A stretch of 6,722 nucleotides of DNA from Pseudomonadales bacterium (GTDB taxonomy: Bacteria; Pseudomonadota; Gammaproteobacteria; Pseudomonadales; IMCC2047), in contig JAIPFG010000175.1 of NCBI GenBank assembly GCA_021736745.1, positions 1-6,722 on the forward strand. Direction: 5' to 3'. Below the pieces are notes generated by a model, which worked only from the letters and a program-made list of their open reading frames with translations, ran no database searches and was not told the origin of the DNA. Made by a program: the position numbers and the translations under genes. Below are positions 1 through 5,856 of the stretch, piece by piece. The number at the start of each line of letters is the position of its first letter. The stretch's first letter is position 1.

Positions 1-641
1 GGGCGGTATTGCTCAGCGCCACAGGAAAACTCTTCTGCGCCGGTGGTGATCTGGCCTCCTTTGCAGAAAAGGGTGACGCCATTTCGGAAGAGTTAAAAAA
101 AGTAACCTTTTTCGCCCATGATGCCTTTATTCGATTAATGCGTATGCCGGCACCCGTCGTGACTGCGGTTAATGGCGCAGCAGCCGGTATCGGTTTGAGT
201 CTGGCGCTCATTGGCGATGTTACGATTGCCTCCAGCAAAGCCTCTTTTACTTCTGCTTACACCGCTGCCGGGCTGTCACCGGATGGCGGCTGTACCAGCC
301 TCCTAGTGGAATTGGTGGGGACGAAAAGAGCGAAAGAACTGATGCTATGCAACCGACGTTTAAGCGCCAGTGAGGCTTTGGACTGGGGTATGATTAACCG
401 GGTGGTGGAGCCGGAGGCATTGGAGAGTGCAGCGCTGGAGTTGGCAAATACGTTTGCCGCCGGACCGACCAAAGCCTTTGGCGCAGTGAAGCGTTTAGTG
501 CTCTCTGCCGCAAAGAATAATATTGAAGCGCAAATGACCTCAGAATCGCGGATGATTGCCGCTAATGCTAAAACCCAAGATGGAAAAGAAGGAATCGCTG
601 CCTTTTTGGAAAAACGCAAACCCAACTTCTTGGGATACTAG
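1..641 (+). CDS. Crotonase-superfamily enoyl-CoA isomerase/hydratase, 5'-truncated
   Basis: Partial gene: the frame is open to the left edge (first full codon at 3) and ends in TAG at 639-641, so the N-terminal 40-60 residues of a ~260-aa protein are missing. The TTG at 9 is internal, not the start. The crotonase signatures are clear: the oxyanion-hole block KLFCAGGDL, then VNGAAAGIGLSLAL, then GLSPDGG, then the helix RLSASEALDWGMINRVVE typical of the family, and a C-terminal KEGIAAFLEKRKPNF tail. Aligned by eye with classical enoyl-CoA hydratase, both catalytic glutamates are replaced (Ser in the GIGLSLAL segment, Tyr in FTSAY). The Asp of the PDGG motif (codon 282-284) is kept, as in PaaG-type isomerases. 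I therefore favour a double-bond isomerase or a related acyl-CoA reaction in the cytoplasm over a plain hydratase. The family call is strong; the exact reaction and substrate are inferred. It converges on the LuxR gene and is probably the last gene of an operon lying to the left. Confidence 0.93.
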   Translation, partial: AVLLSATGKLFCAGGDLASFAEKGDAISEELKKVTFFAHDAFIRLMRMPAPVVTAVNGAAAGIGLSLALIGDVTIASSKASFTSAYTAAGLSPDGGCTSLLVELVGTKRAKELMLCNRRLSASEALDWGMINRVVEPEALESAALELANTFAAGPTKAFGAVKRLVLSAAKNNIEAQMTSESRMIAANAKTQDGKEGIAAFLEKRKPNFLGY

Positions 642-652
642 CTCGATAGATT

Positions 653-668
653 GGGGATCAACCCCTTT
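653..668 (+). terminator. Possible small terminator after the crotonase gene
   Basis: GGGG, a 5-nt loop ATCAA and CCCC form a 4-bp GC hairpin followed by TTT, 12 bases after the crotonase stop. The stem is short and the T-run only three long, so this would be a weak intrinsic terminator at best. Confidence 0.3.
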
Positions 669-671
669 GTG

Positions 672-693
672 CACTTGGGCCTTGGTTCAAGTG
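672..693. terminator. Convergent intergenic hairpin
   Basis: CACTTG at 672-677 pairs with CAAGTG at 688-693. Inside it two G-T wobbles and one C-G pair extend the stem to about 9 bp with a CTTG loop. It sits between two convergent genes, 6 bases before the end of the LuxR gene. A bidirectional transcription-ending or mRNA-end-protecting role is plausible, but neither side has a convincing T-run. Confidence 0.35.
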
Positions 694-698
694 ACGTG

Positions 699-1802
699 TT
701 ACTGCCGGTGCTCCGTGGATAGGTGATAAATCAAACTGGTGCGGTTATGCACGCCGACTTTTTCATAAATGGAGCGCAAATGGTTATTGACGGTGCGTAC
801 ACTAATACAGAGTTTATCGGCAATGGAAAGGCTGGTTAGCCCCAGGGCTAATAGTTGAGCCACGTCTATTTCTCTTCTGGATAAACCCAATGCCCTCATA
901 CGATCCAACAGGACTGGTGATTCCTGCATGTTTTCAAGCGTGGCATCCAAACGCACAATAAAACGTTGATGGCGGCGCTGATGATTAGTGACGGAGTTTA
1001 ACTCCACCCGCAGCGGACGGCCTTTATGGAAGAATTTAAAAGAGATGGGCTGATCGATAAAATCCGGCTGGCTGTTTAAACACTGAACGCATGAGCGGAG
1101 AAAACTGTCAGAGAGGCTGCCATTTTCACCGAGAATCTCCCGGGCTTTCTGACTCATAAAAACGGGGTTCATTTTTTCATCAAGAACGGCAATACCGTCT
1201 TTCGCCACGTTATCGGAAAAAAATTCGGTAATCCAACGGATTTCATGCAGCATTTCTTGGGCCATCACTCGCTGAAAAGCCCCTTTAAGATGTGGTGCCA
1301 GCATATTGGCTTTGGCAATCTCGCGGGCTGAAAATGCCGGAGCATGACGGGAACGATGTAACCCATAGACCCCCACAGGCTTATTATCATCTGACTTCAA
1401 TCCTATAATCATCACATGGTAGATGGATTGAGGCTTCATGAATTCGTTATAAAAGGAGGTCGAAACATACTCTTTGTGGCTGATGACTTCACTTGAGACA
1501 ATGACGTTACTTGGTTGGGTTGAAAGTTTATTCAGGTAGCGGTGCATGAAGGGATCGCTAGAGTGGTATTCGGAACACCAGCGCGCCATGGCCCCTTTGG
1601 GAACACCATGCTCCGCGCCCTCAGTTAACTGAATTTCCTTTTGGTTTTTAGTGATCTGAGCATAAACACTGCTGCGGGCGCCGAGCGAACGTTCCATTAG
1701 CGTCAGCGTTTCTTTCTGCAATGTTTCCATACTATTGCATTCGAGCGCACGGCGGCTCACTTCGATAATGTCTTTTAAATCCTGAGTCTGCAAATTAACC
1801 AC
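699..1802 (-). CDS. LuxR-type transcriptional regulator with GAF/PAS-like sensor half
   Basis: A 367-aa cytoplasmic DNA-binding regulator. The C-terminus (about 303-361) is a clear LuxR/GerE helix-turn-helix: LSRREIDVAQLLALG, then LSIADKLCISVRTVNNHL with the recognition helix, then IYEKVGVHNRT. The N-terminal ~180 residues look GAF-like, with a W75-x3-Y79 and DP83-84 segment and a SFYNEFMKPQ motif (116-125) seen in many non-acyl-homoserine-lactone LuxR proteins. Residues ~190-290 (GIAVLDEKMNPVFMSQKA onward) read like a PAS fold. There is no receiver domain with phospho-acceptor Asp, and at 367 aa it is longer than quorum-sensing LuxR proteins (~240). The start is GTG at 1800-1802, backed by GAGGT seven bases upstream; the next in-frame ATG (residue 25) would cut into the first helix. 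It is transcribed divergently from the TonB receptor, so it probably controls that operon and perhaps itself. The ligand is unknown; the sensor-domain calls are by eye. Confidence 0.9.
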   Translation of the reverse strand: MVNLQTQDLKDIIEVSRRALECNSMETLQKETLTLMERSLGARSSVYAQITKNQKEIQLTEGAEHGVPKGAMARWCSEYHSSDPFMHRYLNKLSTQPSNVIVSSEVISHKEYVSTSFYNEFMKPQSIYHVMIIGLKSDDNKPVGVYGLHRSRHAPAFSAREIAKANMLAPHLKGAFQRVMAQEMLHEIRWITEFFSDNVAKDGIAVLDEKMNPVFMSQKAREILGENGSLSDSFLRSCVQCLNSQPDFIDQPISFKFFHKGRPLRVELNSVTNHQRRHQRFIVRLDATLENMQESPVLLDRMRALGLSRREIDVAQLLALGLTSLSIADKLCISVRTVNNHLRSIYEKVGVHNRTSLIYHLSTEHRQ

Positions 1803-1871
1803 GATGGGTACCTCGTTTCAGAGAACGGGATGATCAGATAAATTTCAGTGTCAACAGGCTGCTAGGTTGGC

Positions 1872-1877
1872 AGTATA
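1872..1877 (-). promoter_or_regulatory. Candidate -10 box of the LuxR-gene promoter
   Basis: On the - strand this reads TATACT, one base from the sigma-70 consensus TATAAT, and would give a leader of about 60 bases. No good -35 lies 16-18 bases upstream, which fits an activator-dependent promoter; the TTACTGAG motif at 1892-1899 falls in that -35 position. An alternative is the perfect -35 sequence TTGACA on the - strand at 1849-1854, but it has no good -10 behind it. Confidence 0.35.
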
Positions 1878-1891
1878 AACAAAAGCCCAGG

Positions 1892-1959
1892 TTACTGAGA
1901 AGTAGTATTTGTTTCTTTCCAATAGATGCTCATATTGAGTAATTTTTGCTATTCAGTAT
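1892..1959. promoter_or_regulatory. Candidate operator cluster: three TTACT(G/C)A-type motifs
   Basis: TTACTGAG is read on the + strand at 1892-1899. TTACTCAA is read on the - strand at 1935-1942 and ATACTGAA on the - strand at 1952-1959. The last two also appear as an imperfect direct repeat 17 bases apart on the + strand (ATTGAGTAAT and ATTCAGTATT, 8 of 10 identical). CTCA-TAT-TGAG at 1929-1939 is a further small dyad overlapping the middle copy. The position between two divergent start sites is what one expects for binding sites of the adjacent LuxR regulator. The motifs are short and the region is AT-rich, so chance is a real alternative. Confidence 0.3.
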
Positions 1960-1970
1960 TTTTTCCTTCT

Positions 1971-1979
1971 TGCTAATCT
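1971..1979 (+). promoter_or_regulatory. Candidate extended -10 for the TonB-receptor operon
   Basis: TGCTAATCT has the TGn extension followed by TAATCT, four of six bases matching TATAAT. The nearest -35-like hexamer (TTGCTA, 1946-1951) is 22 bases away, too far for a standard promoter. If real, this promoter would depend on an activator bound at the motifs just upstream. Transcription from here would give a leader of about 120 bases. Confidence 0.25.
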
Positions 1980-2025
1980 GGTCATCACTGGAATGACGAA
2001 GGAATCTACCGGTGTCAGTTCGGAT

Positions 2026-2061
2026 GAAGCGTGCGTTTCGCACAGAGCGATTGGGCGCTTC
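2026..2061 (+). promoter_or_regulatory. Hairpin-forming leader upstream of the TonB receptor
   Basis: GAAGC at 2026-2030 can pair with GCTTC at 2057-2061, enclosing GTGCG-TTT-CGCAC (2031-2043) and an alternative AGCG/CGCT pair (2046-2059). The elements are nested or mutually exclusive and lie 29 bases before the ribosome site. No known riboswitch class is recognised; a structured leader is possible. Confidence 0.25.
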
Positions 2062-2104
2062 TGGAATAAATAACTAAAAAAGTGATTGTGGAGGAAATTG
2101 AGTC

Positions 2105-4336
2105 ATGAGAATTAAGCCAATACTGATCGGTTCGAGTATTCTCTCTATGCTGTCTGCGGACATTTTAGCGGCCCAGCTAGAAGAGATCATTGTGACGGCC
2201 ACGCGGCGCGAAGTTAACTTACAGGATACCGGGATATCGATCACTGCTCTTTCTGGCGACACTTTAGAGCAATTTAATATTACGGAAACGGATCTGCTTT
2301 CCATCATTACCCCGGGGCTCATGTTTCAGAATGGCGGTGGTAGCCCGCTGGTGGGATTAGTGTCTATCCGTGGCGTAGCCCAGAATGATTTTGCGGGACA
2401 TATTGAATCACCGAACGCCCTTTATTTGGATGAGGTTTACCAATCCTCCATTTCAACCAACTCGGTCAAAATGTTTGATATGAACCGAGTAGAGGTATTA
2501 AGAGGCCCTCAGGGCACACTCTTTGGTAGAAATGCGACGGGTGGCTTGGTGCACCTGATTACTAACAAACCTACGGAAGAAACTGAAGGTTATCTCAAAT
2601 TAACTGCTGGCAGCTATGATTCTTATGGTTTTCAGGGCGCTATCAGCGGTTCGATCAGCGACCATTTGAAGGCGCGATTGGCAATCTATCACAATAAGGC
2701 TGATGGCTTTATTGAGAACGAAGTTGGCCCCGATCAAATTGAAGATGATACGAAAGCAGCACGCCTGCACCTGAATTTTACGCCGAACGACCGGCTCGAT
2801 ATTTTGCTAAGTGCGGATTTCTATGACATGGATATCGACAATGTCGGTGCTGCTTATTCCCAGGCAGCGGCGGTGGATCCCGTCACAGGTCTTGGCTTTA
2901 ACGTGGGTTCGGGAAGCAACCTGATTACCGGTTATGTCGATGCCGACGGTGATAAGTACAGTGGGGCCTATGACCAGCCGGGTTACCTGGATCGGCAGTT
3001 CAATAATGTCTCAGCCAAAATTGCCTATGACTTTGATGGTTATAAGTTGGTTTCTATCAGCAATTTCAATCATGTTGAAGTGGAATATCTCGAAGACAAC
3101 GATTTAAGTCCAATTCCCTTTATCGAATTTGGACAAACCGGCGATAGCGATACGGTGAGTCAAGAGCTACGCATTGAGGAAGTGGAAGGGGAAACTCGAT
3201 GGACGGCGGGAGTCTATTATCTCAACATTGATGGCGATTACTCTCAGGATCTTAATGTTCTGCCACCGCCGGATTTTGATGCCAGTGTATTGGAGTTGGG
3301 TCAGGAGGCAATTTGGTCTGTGGAAACGACTTCCTATTCCGTCTTCGGTCAAATTGAACAGGATTTGTCAGACCAGTTGATGTTAACAGCCGGCATCCGT
3401 TGGACCTATGATGACAAGGATTATGCGTATCTTGCCGTTCCGCGTTTTGCTTTAGGGGGTGTGTCCATTCCCGGTGTAGCGCCGCTGGGTGTTCCGCCGG
3501 GTAGTCTGGTTGAAGCTTCGTTAGCGAATGGCGGTGTCAGCGACAATTACGATGAAGATGGTATTTCAGCACGGTTACAGTTGGATTATTCGGTTAACCA
3601 GGATTGGTTGTTGTATGCCAGCTTTAACAAAGGCTATAAGGCGTTTAACTATAATTCCGGTTTTGCCGGACATGCGCCGTTTGCCGGCGTGCGTTTTGAT
3701 GGCGAAGATATTTACGCCTACGAAATCGGAAGCAAGTTGGATTTTTGGTCGGGCAAAGGCCGCTGGAACATCAGCGCCTATTATTACGATTACAAGGATT
3801 ATCAAGCCTTTGACCAGCGCGGGATTAATTTCACGCTGTTCAACACCGATGCGACCATCAGTGGCCTGGATACGGAATTGCAGTTAAAGCCTGCCGATAA
3901 TACCACCTTGTTTTTCAGTGCGGCGTTTTTGGATACGGAAGTTGAAAATGTGCTAATAGGAACGGACCCGCTGAACCCGATTTCCGTCGATAGAGAAGCA
4001 CCTCAATCGCCTTCCTTTACCTTCAGCGGCGCTGTTGTTCAGGATTTTCAGCTAAGCGTGGGCGTTATCTCGCTGCAGTTCAGCGGTTACTATAACAGCG
4101 GTTATTATTCACAATTAACCAATGCGCCCAACACGGATATTCCCAGTTATACCATTTTTAACGGGCGTATCAGCTTTACCGATAGCAGTGGCAGGTACCA
4201 GGTCGCCATCTTCGCTAAAAATTTATTTGATAAAGAATACTACACCTATGCCTTCGATATAGCCTCCAATGGGTTTACAGAGCAAAGCTTAGGTGTCCCT
4301 CGCTGGGCCGGTATTGAGGGCAGTTTTAACTTCTAA
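2105..4336 (+). CDS. TonB-dependent outer-membrane receptor
   Basis: A 743-aa complete receptor that imports a substrate across the outer membrane with energy from TonB-ExbB-ExbD. Residues 1-23 form a signal peptide (MRIKPI, then a hydrophobic core, LAA before Q24). The TonB box follows at once (EEIIVTATRRE, 26-36). The plug domain spans about 36-160 with SIRGV (87-91) and the hallmark VEVLRGPQGTLFGRNATGG (129-147). The remainder is the beta-barrel with alternating strands, including WLLYASFNKGYKAFN (501-515) and AKNLFDKEYYTY (704-715), and a C-terminal aromatic signature ending in Phe743. GGAGGA at 2090-2095, nine bases before ATG, supports the start. Plugs with GTLFGRNATGG are common in receptors encoded beside degradation genes in sphingomonads and marine gammaproteobacteria. 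No siderophore genes are nearby, so uptake of an organic carbon source is more likely than iron, but this is inference. A glycine/proline-rich hydrophobic segment (~445-470) is probably an external loop. First gene of the operon. Confidence 0.97.
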   Translation: MRIKPILIGSSILSMLSADILAAQLEEIIVTATRREVNLQDTGISITALSGDTLEQFNITETDLLSIITPGLMFQNGGGSPLVGLVSIRGVAQNDFAGHIESPNALYLDEVYQSSISTNSVKMFDMNRVEVLRGPQGTLFGRNATGGLVHLITNKPTEETEGYLKLTAGSYDSYGFQGAISGSISDHLKARLAIYHNKADGFIENEVGPDQIEDDTKAARLHLNFTPNDRLDILLSADFYDMDIDNVGAAYSQAAAVDPVTGLGFNVGSGSNLITGYVDADGDKYSGAYDQPGYLDRQFNNVSAKIAYDFDGYKLVSISNFNHVEVEYLEDNDLSPIPFIEFGQTGDSDTVSQELRIEEVEGETRWTAGVYYLNIDGDYSQDLNVLPPPDFDASVLELGQEAIWSVETTSYSVFGQIEQDLSDQLMLTAGIRWTYDDKDYAYLAVPRFALGGVSIPGVAPLGVPPGSLVEASLANGGVSDNYDEDGISARLQLDYSVNQDWLLYASFNKGYKAFNYNSGFAGHAPFAGVRFDGEDIYAYEIGSKLDFWSGKGRWNISAYYYDYKDYQAFDQRGINFTLFNTDATISGLDTELQLKPADNTTLFFSAAFLDTEVENVLIGTDPLNPISVDREAPQSPSFTFSGAVVQDFQLSVGVISLQFSGYYNSGYYSQLTNAPNTDIPSYTIFNGRISFTDSSGRYQVAIFAKNLFDKEYYTYAFDIASNGFTEQSLGVPRWAGIEGSFNF

Positions 4337-4355
4337 TGGCAAATCGGCTTGCTCG

Positions 4356-4384
4356 TTCACTCCTCTCACAAAGAGGGGAGTGAA
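4356..4384 (+). other. Strong intercistronic hairpin between receptor and SDR genes
   Basis: A 12-bp stem (TTCACTCCTCTC against GAGGGGAGTGAA, one T-G wobble) closes an ACAAA loop, starting 20 bases after the receptor stop. No T-run follows, so it is not a standard intrinsic terminator. It could protect the 3' end of the receptor mRNA after processing, or attenuate read-through to the enzyme genes. Confidence 0.6.
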
Positions 4385-4430
4385 TGACAGCCACAAAGAA
4401 ATAAAAAACAATAAAGGGCTGGTTTGGATA

Positions 4431-5219
4431 ATGACGAGATTAACAGGCAAAGTGGCATTGGTTACAGGCGGTGCCTCAGGAATTGGCCGGGCGGCTTGCG
4501 AGCGATTGGCGCAGGAAGGTGCACGCGTCTTGGTGACAGATATTAATCAACCGGGTGGCATCGCAACGGTGGAAAGCATTGGGAAGTCGGCTATTTTTCA
4601 GTTTCTGGATGTGAGTCAGGAGTCAGACTGGGTTGCCGCCGTGGAACAAGCTATCACCTCTTTTGGCCGGCTTGATATTGTGGTTAATTGTGCGGGGATC
4701 GGCTTTAGCTGCCATGCTGAAGAGATAGAATTGACAGCCTGGAATCAGATTGTCGCGGTCAACCTTACCGGCACCATGCTTGGTTGTAAGCATGGTATTC
4801 GGGCGATCAAACAGTCCGACGGAGGTGGATCGATCATCAATATTTCATCCGTTGGTGGGTTGCTGGGCACCTCGGATTTAGCGGCTTATTGCGCGACTAA
4901 AGGTGGCGTAACATTGTTGACCAAGGCGGTTGCTCTGGATTGTGCCGAGTTGGATTACGGCATACGTTGCAACTCTATTCACCCTACCTATGTCGATACT
5001 GAAATGCTCGATCCTGTTGCAGAAATGATCGGCAGTCGAGAGCAGATGGTTTCAACAATGGTTCGCAATGTTCCACTCGGGCGTCTTGCCACAGCACAAG
5101 ATATTGCCAATTCAGTTTTATTTCTGGCCAGTGATGAAGCGGCCATGATTACGGGCACATCATTTCTTGTGGATGGTGGAACCACTGCCGGAATGCCCGC
5201 CTGTCATTCGGCTCAGTGA
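4431..5219 (+). CDS. Short-chain dehydrogenase/reductase (SDR), hydroxysteroid/alicyclic alcohol dehydrogenase-like
   Basis: A 262-aa classical SDR, a cytoplasmic NAD(P)-dependent alcohol/ketone oxidoreductase. Visible motifs: cofactor glycine motif TGGASGIG (12-19); Asp37 at the end of the second strand (VTDIN), predicting NAD(H) preference; NCAG (86-89, instead of the usual NNAG); Asn111 in the active-site helix; catalytic Ser140, Tyr153 and Lys157 (YCATK); and SIHPTYVDTEM (182-192), the region after the active site that binds cofactor. It ends with FLVDGG (245-250) plus a 12-residue tail. Length and motifs resemble 3-beta/17-beta-hydroxysteroid and cyclopentanol dehydrogenases, but SDR substrate cannot be told from these motifs. 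ATG 4431 is chosen because the family's N-terminus (LTGKVALVTGG) starts there. The frame is open further upstream to 4293, but that would overlap the receptor and add unrelated residues. Its ribosome site is weak (AAGGG 12 bases upstream), so translation may lag the receptor's. It lies 94 bases after the receptor and 24 before the VOC gene. Confidence 0.95.
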   Translation: MTRLTGKVALVTGGASGIGRAACERLAQEGARVLVTDINQPGGIATVESIGKSAIFQFLDVSQESDWVAAVEQAITSFGRLDIVVNCAGIGFSCHAEEIELTAWNQIVAVNLTGTMLGCKHGIRAIKQSDGGGSIINISSVGGLLGTSDLAAYCATKGGVTLLTKAVALDCAELDYGIRCNSIHPTYVDTEMLDPVAEMIGSREQMVSTMVRNVPLGRLATAQDIANSVLFLASDEAAMITGTSFLVDGGTTAGMPACHSAQ

Positions 5220-5230
5220 AAAATAATTAA

Positions 5231-5236
5231 AGAGGA
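5231..5236 (+). promoter_or_regulatory. Ribosome binding site of the VOC gene
   Basis: AGAGGA seven bases before the ATG at 5244, clearly stronger than the site in front of the SDR gene. Confidence 0.7.
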
Positions 5237-5243
5237 TAAAACA

Positions 5244-5768
5244 ATGACCCAACCGGAAAGAACTGTGATGCAGATGGCCTATGTCGTCAACGATATGGAA
5301 CAGGCATTGGAGCGTTGGTTGCGCAAGATTAACGTTGGACCGTTCTTTGTGCTAAGAAGTCTGGCGGCGGAGAATATGCATTATCGCGGGCAACCCACTG
5401 ACCTGGATATAGATGTGGCACTGGGGTTTTCCGGTAATGTTTGTGTGGAACTGATTCGGCAGAACTGTGATTCCCCCTCGGTCTATCGAGAGCTACTGCT
5501 CAGCAAGGGTGAAGGTTTTCATCATTGGGGGCTGTTTACTGAAGACTTTGATAAGGACGTCGCACGTTATCAGCAGCAGGGACATGAACTGGCCTTTAAT
5601 GGAAAAGTTACCGTAGGTGACAGGTTTGCCTATATGGATACGCTGAATGATCTTGGCGGAATGGTAGAGCTGATAGAGGCGACGCCGAAAGTACAGGATT
5701 TATTTTACGGCATGGAAAGCGCGCACTGGGAATGGGACGGTAGTGAACCGATTCGTTATATCGATTAA
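5244..5768 (+). CDS. VOC-superfamily (glyoxalase/methylmalonyl-CoA epimerase-like) protein
   Basis: A 174-aa cytoplasmic protein of the vicinal-oxygen-chelate fold, whose members use a metal to hold an enolate-type intermediate (epimerases, lyases, dioxygenases). Two beta-alpha-beta-beta-beta modules can be seen. The first begins MQMAYVVNDMEQALERW (9-25) and ends in VCVELIRQ (66-73). The second begins GFHHWGLFTEDFDKDVARY (91-109) and ends in GGMVELIEATP (138-148). Likely metal ligands by comparison with methylmalonyl-CoA epimerase are His93 or His94, Glu142 and Glu69. The first ligand, usually His, is Gln10 here. It is longer than a bare epimerase (~135-150) because of a C-terminal extension containing WEWDGSEPIRYID. 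Tight spacing to the SDR gene (24 bases) implies co-translation from one mRNA. It fits the Glyoxalase_4-like group; the reaction is unknown, and epimerase, isomerase, lyase or a non-catalytic binding role are all possible. Confidence 0.88.
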   Translation: MTQPERTVMQMAYVVNDMEQALERWLRKINVGPFFVLRSLAAENMHYRGQPTDLDIDVALGFSGNVCVELIRQNCDSPSVYRELLLSKGEGFHHWGLFTEDFDKDVARYQQQGHELAFNGKVTVGDRFAYMDTLNDLGGMVELIEATPKVQDLFYGMESAHWEWDGSEPIRYID

Positions 5769-5805
5769 CAAAAGTCAATATTAATAAAAACCAACCGTAG
5801 TACCA

Positions 5806-5820
5806 GCAATTCGCTATTGC
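5806..5820 (+). repeat. Small inverted repeat between VOC and ThDP-enzyme genes
   Basis: GCAAT-TCGCT-ATTGC gives a 5-bp stem with a 5-nt loop in the 88-base gap, flanked further out by ACCG (5794-5797) and CGGT (5828-5831). There is no following T-run, so it is not a terminator. It may be a processing site or a weak operator, or chance. Confidence 0.25.
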
Positions 5821-5856
5821 CAGTGTTCGGTCGATCAATTTAGATGAGGAATTAAG

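Larger units (their letters stand above)
1803..2104. promoter_or_regulatory. Divergent regulatory region between LuxR gene and TonB-receptor operon
   Basis: 302 bp without a convincing gene, separating two divergent start codons, so it must hold promoters for both. The stretch 1885-1980 is AT-rich compared with the flanking genes. It contains related TTACT-type motifs at 1892-1899, 1935-1942 (other strand) and 1952-1959 (other strand), an imperfect dyad at 1929-1939, and a leader with hairpin potential at 2026-2061. These are listed separately where supportable. Confidence 0.75.

Noticed and set aside
257..625. 122-aa open frame on the - strand
   Set aside because: Entirely antisense to the conserved crotonase coding region; low-complexity Ala/Ser-rich product without a domain.
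9..641. TTG at 9 as the true start of the crotonase gene
   Set aside because: The frame continues to the left edge and the protein begins inside a conserved strand (VLLSATGKLFCAGG), so the gene is truncated by the window.
1849..1854. Perfect TTGACA -35 on the - strand as the LuxR-gene promoter
   Set aside because: No acceptable -10 hexamer follows at 16-18 bases; kept only as an alternative.
2074..2322. 82-aa open frame on the - strand inside the receptor start
   Set aside because: Antisense to the receptor signal peptide and TonB box; no ribosome site or family resemblance.
2939..2974. DADGD calcium-loop-like motif in the receptor (residues ~279-283)
   Set aside because: Acidic loops are common in receptor barrels and the pattern does not complete an EF-hand or dockerin loop, so no calcium-binding claim is made.
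4293..4430. Upstream extension of the SDR gene to an ATG at 4293
   Set aside because: The extra 46 residues overlap the receptor gene, pass through the hairpin and do not resemble any SDR; the family N-terminus begins at 4431.
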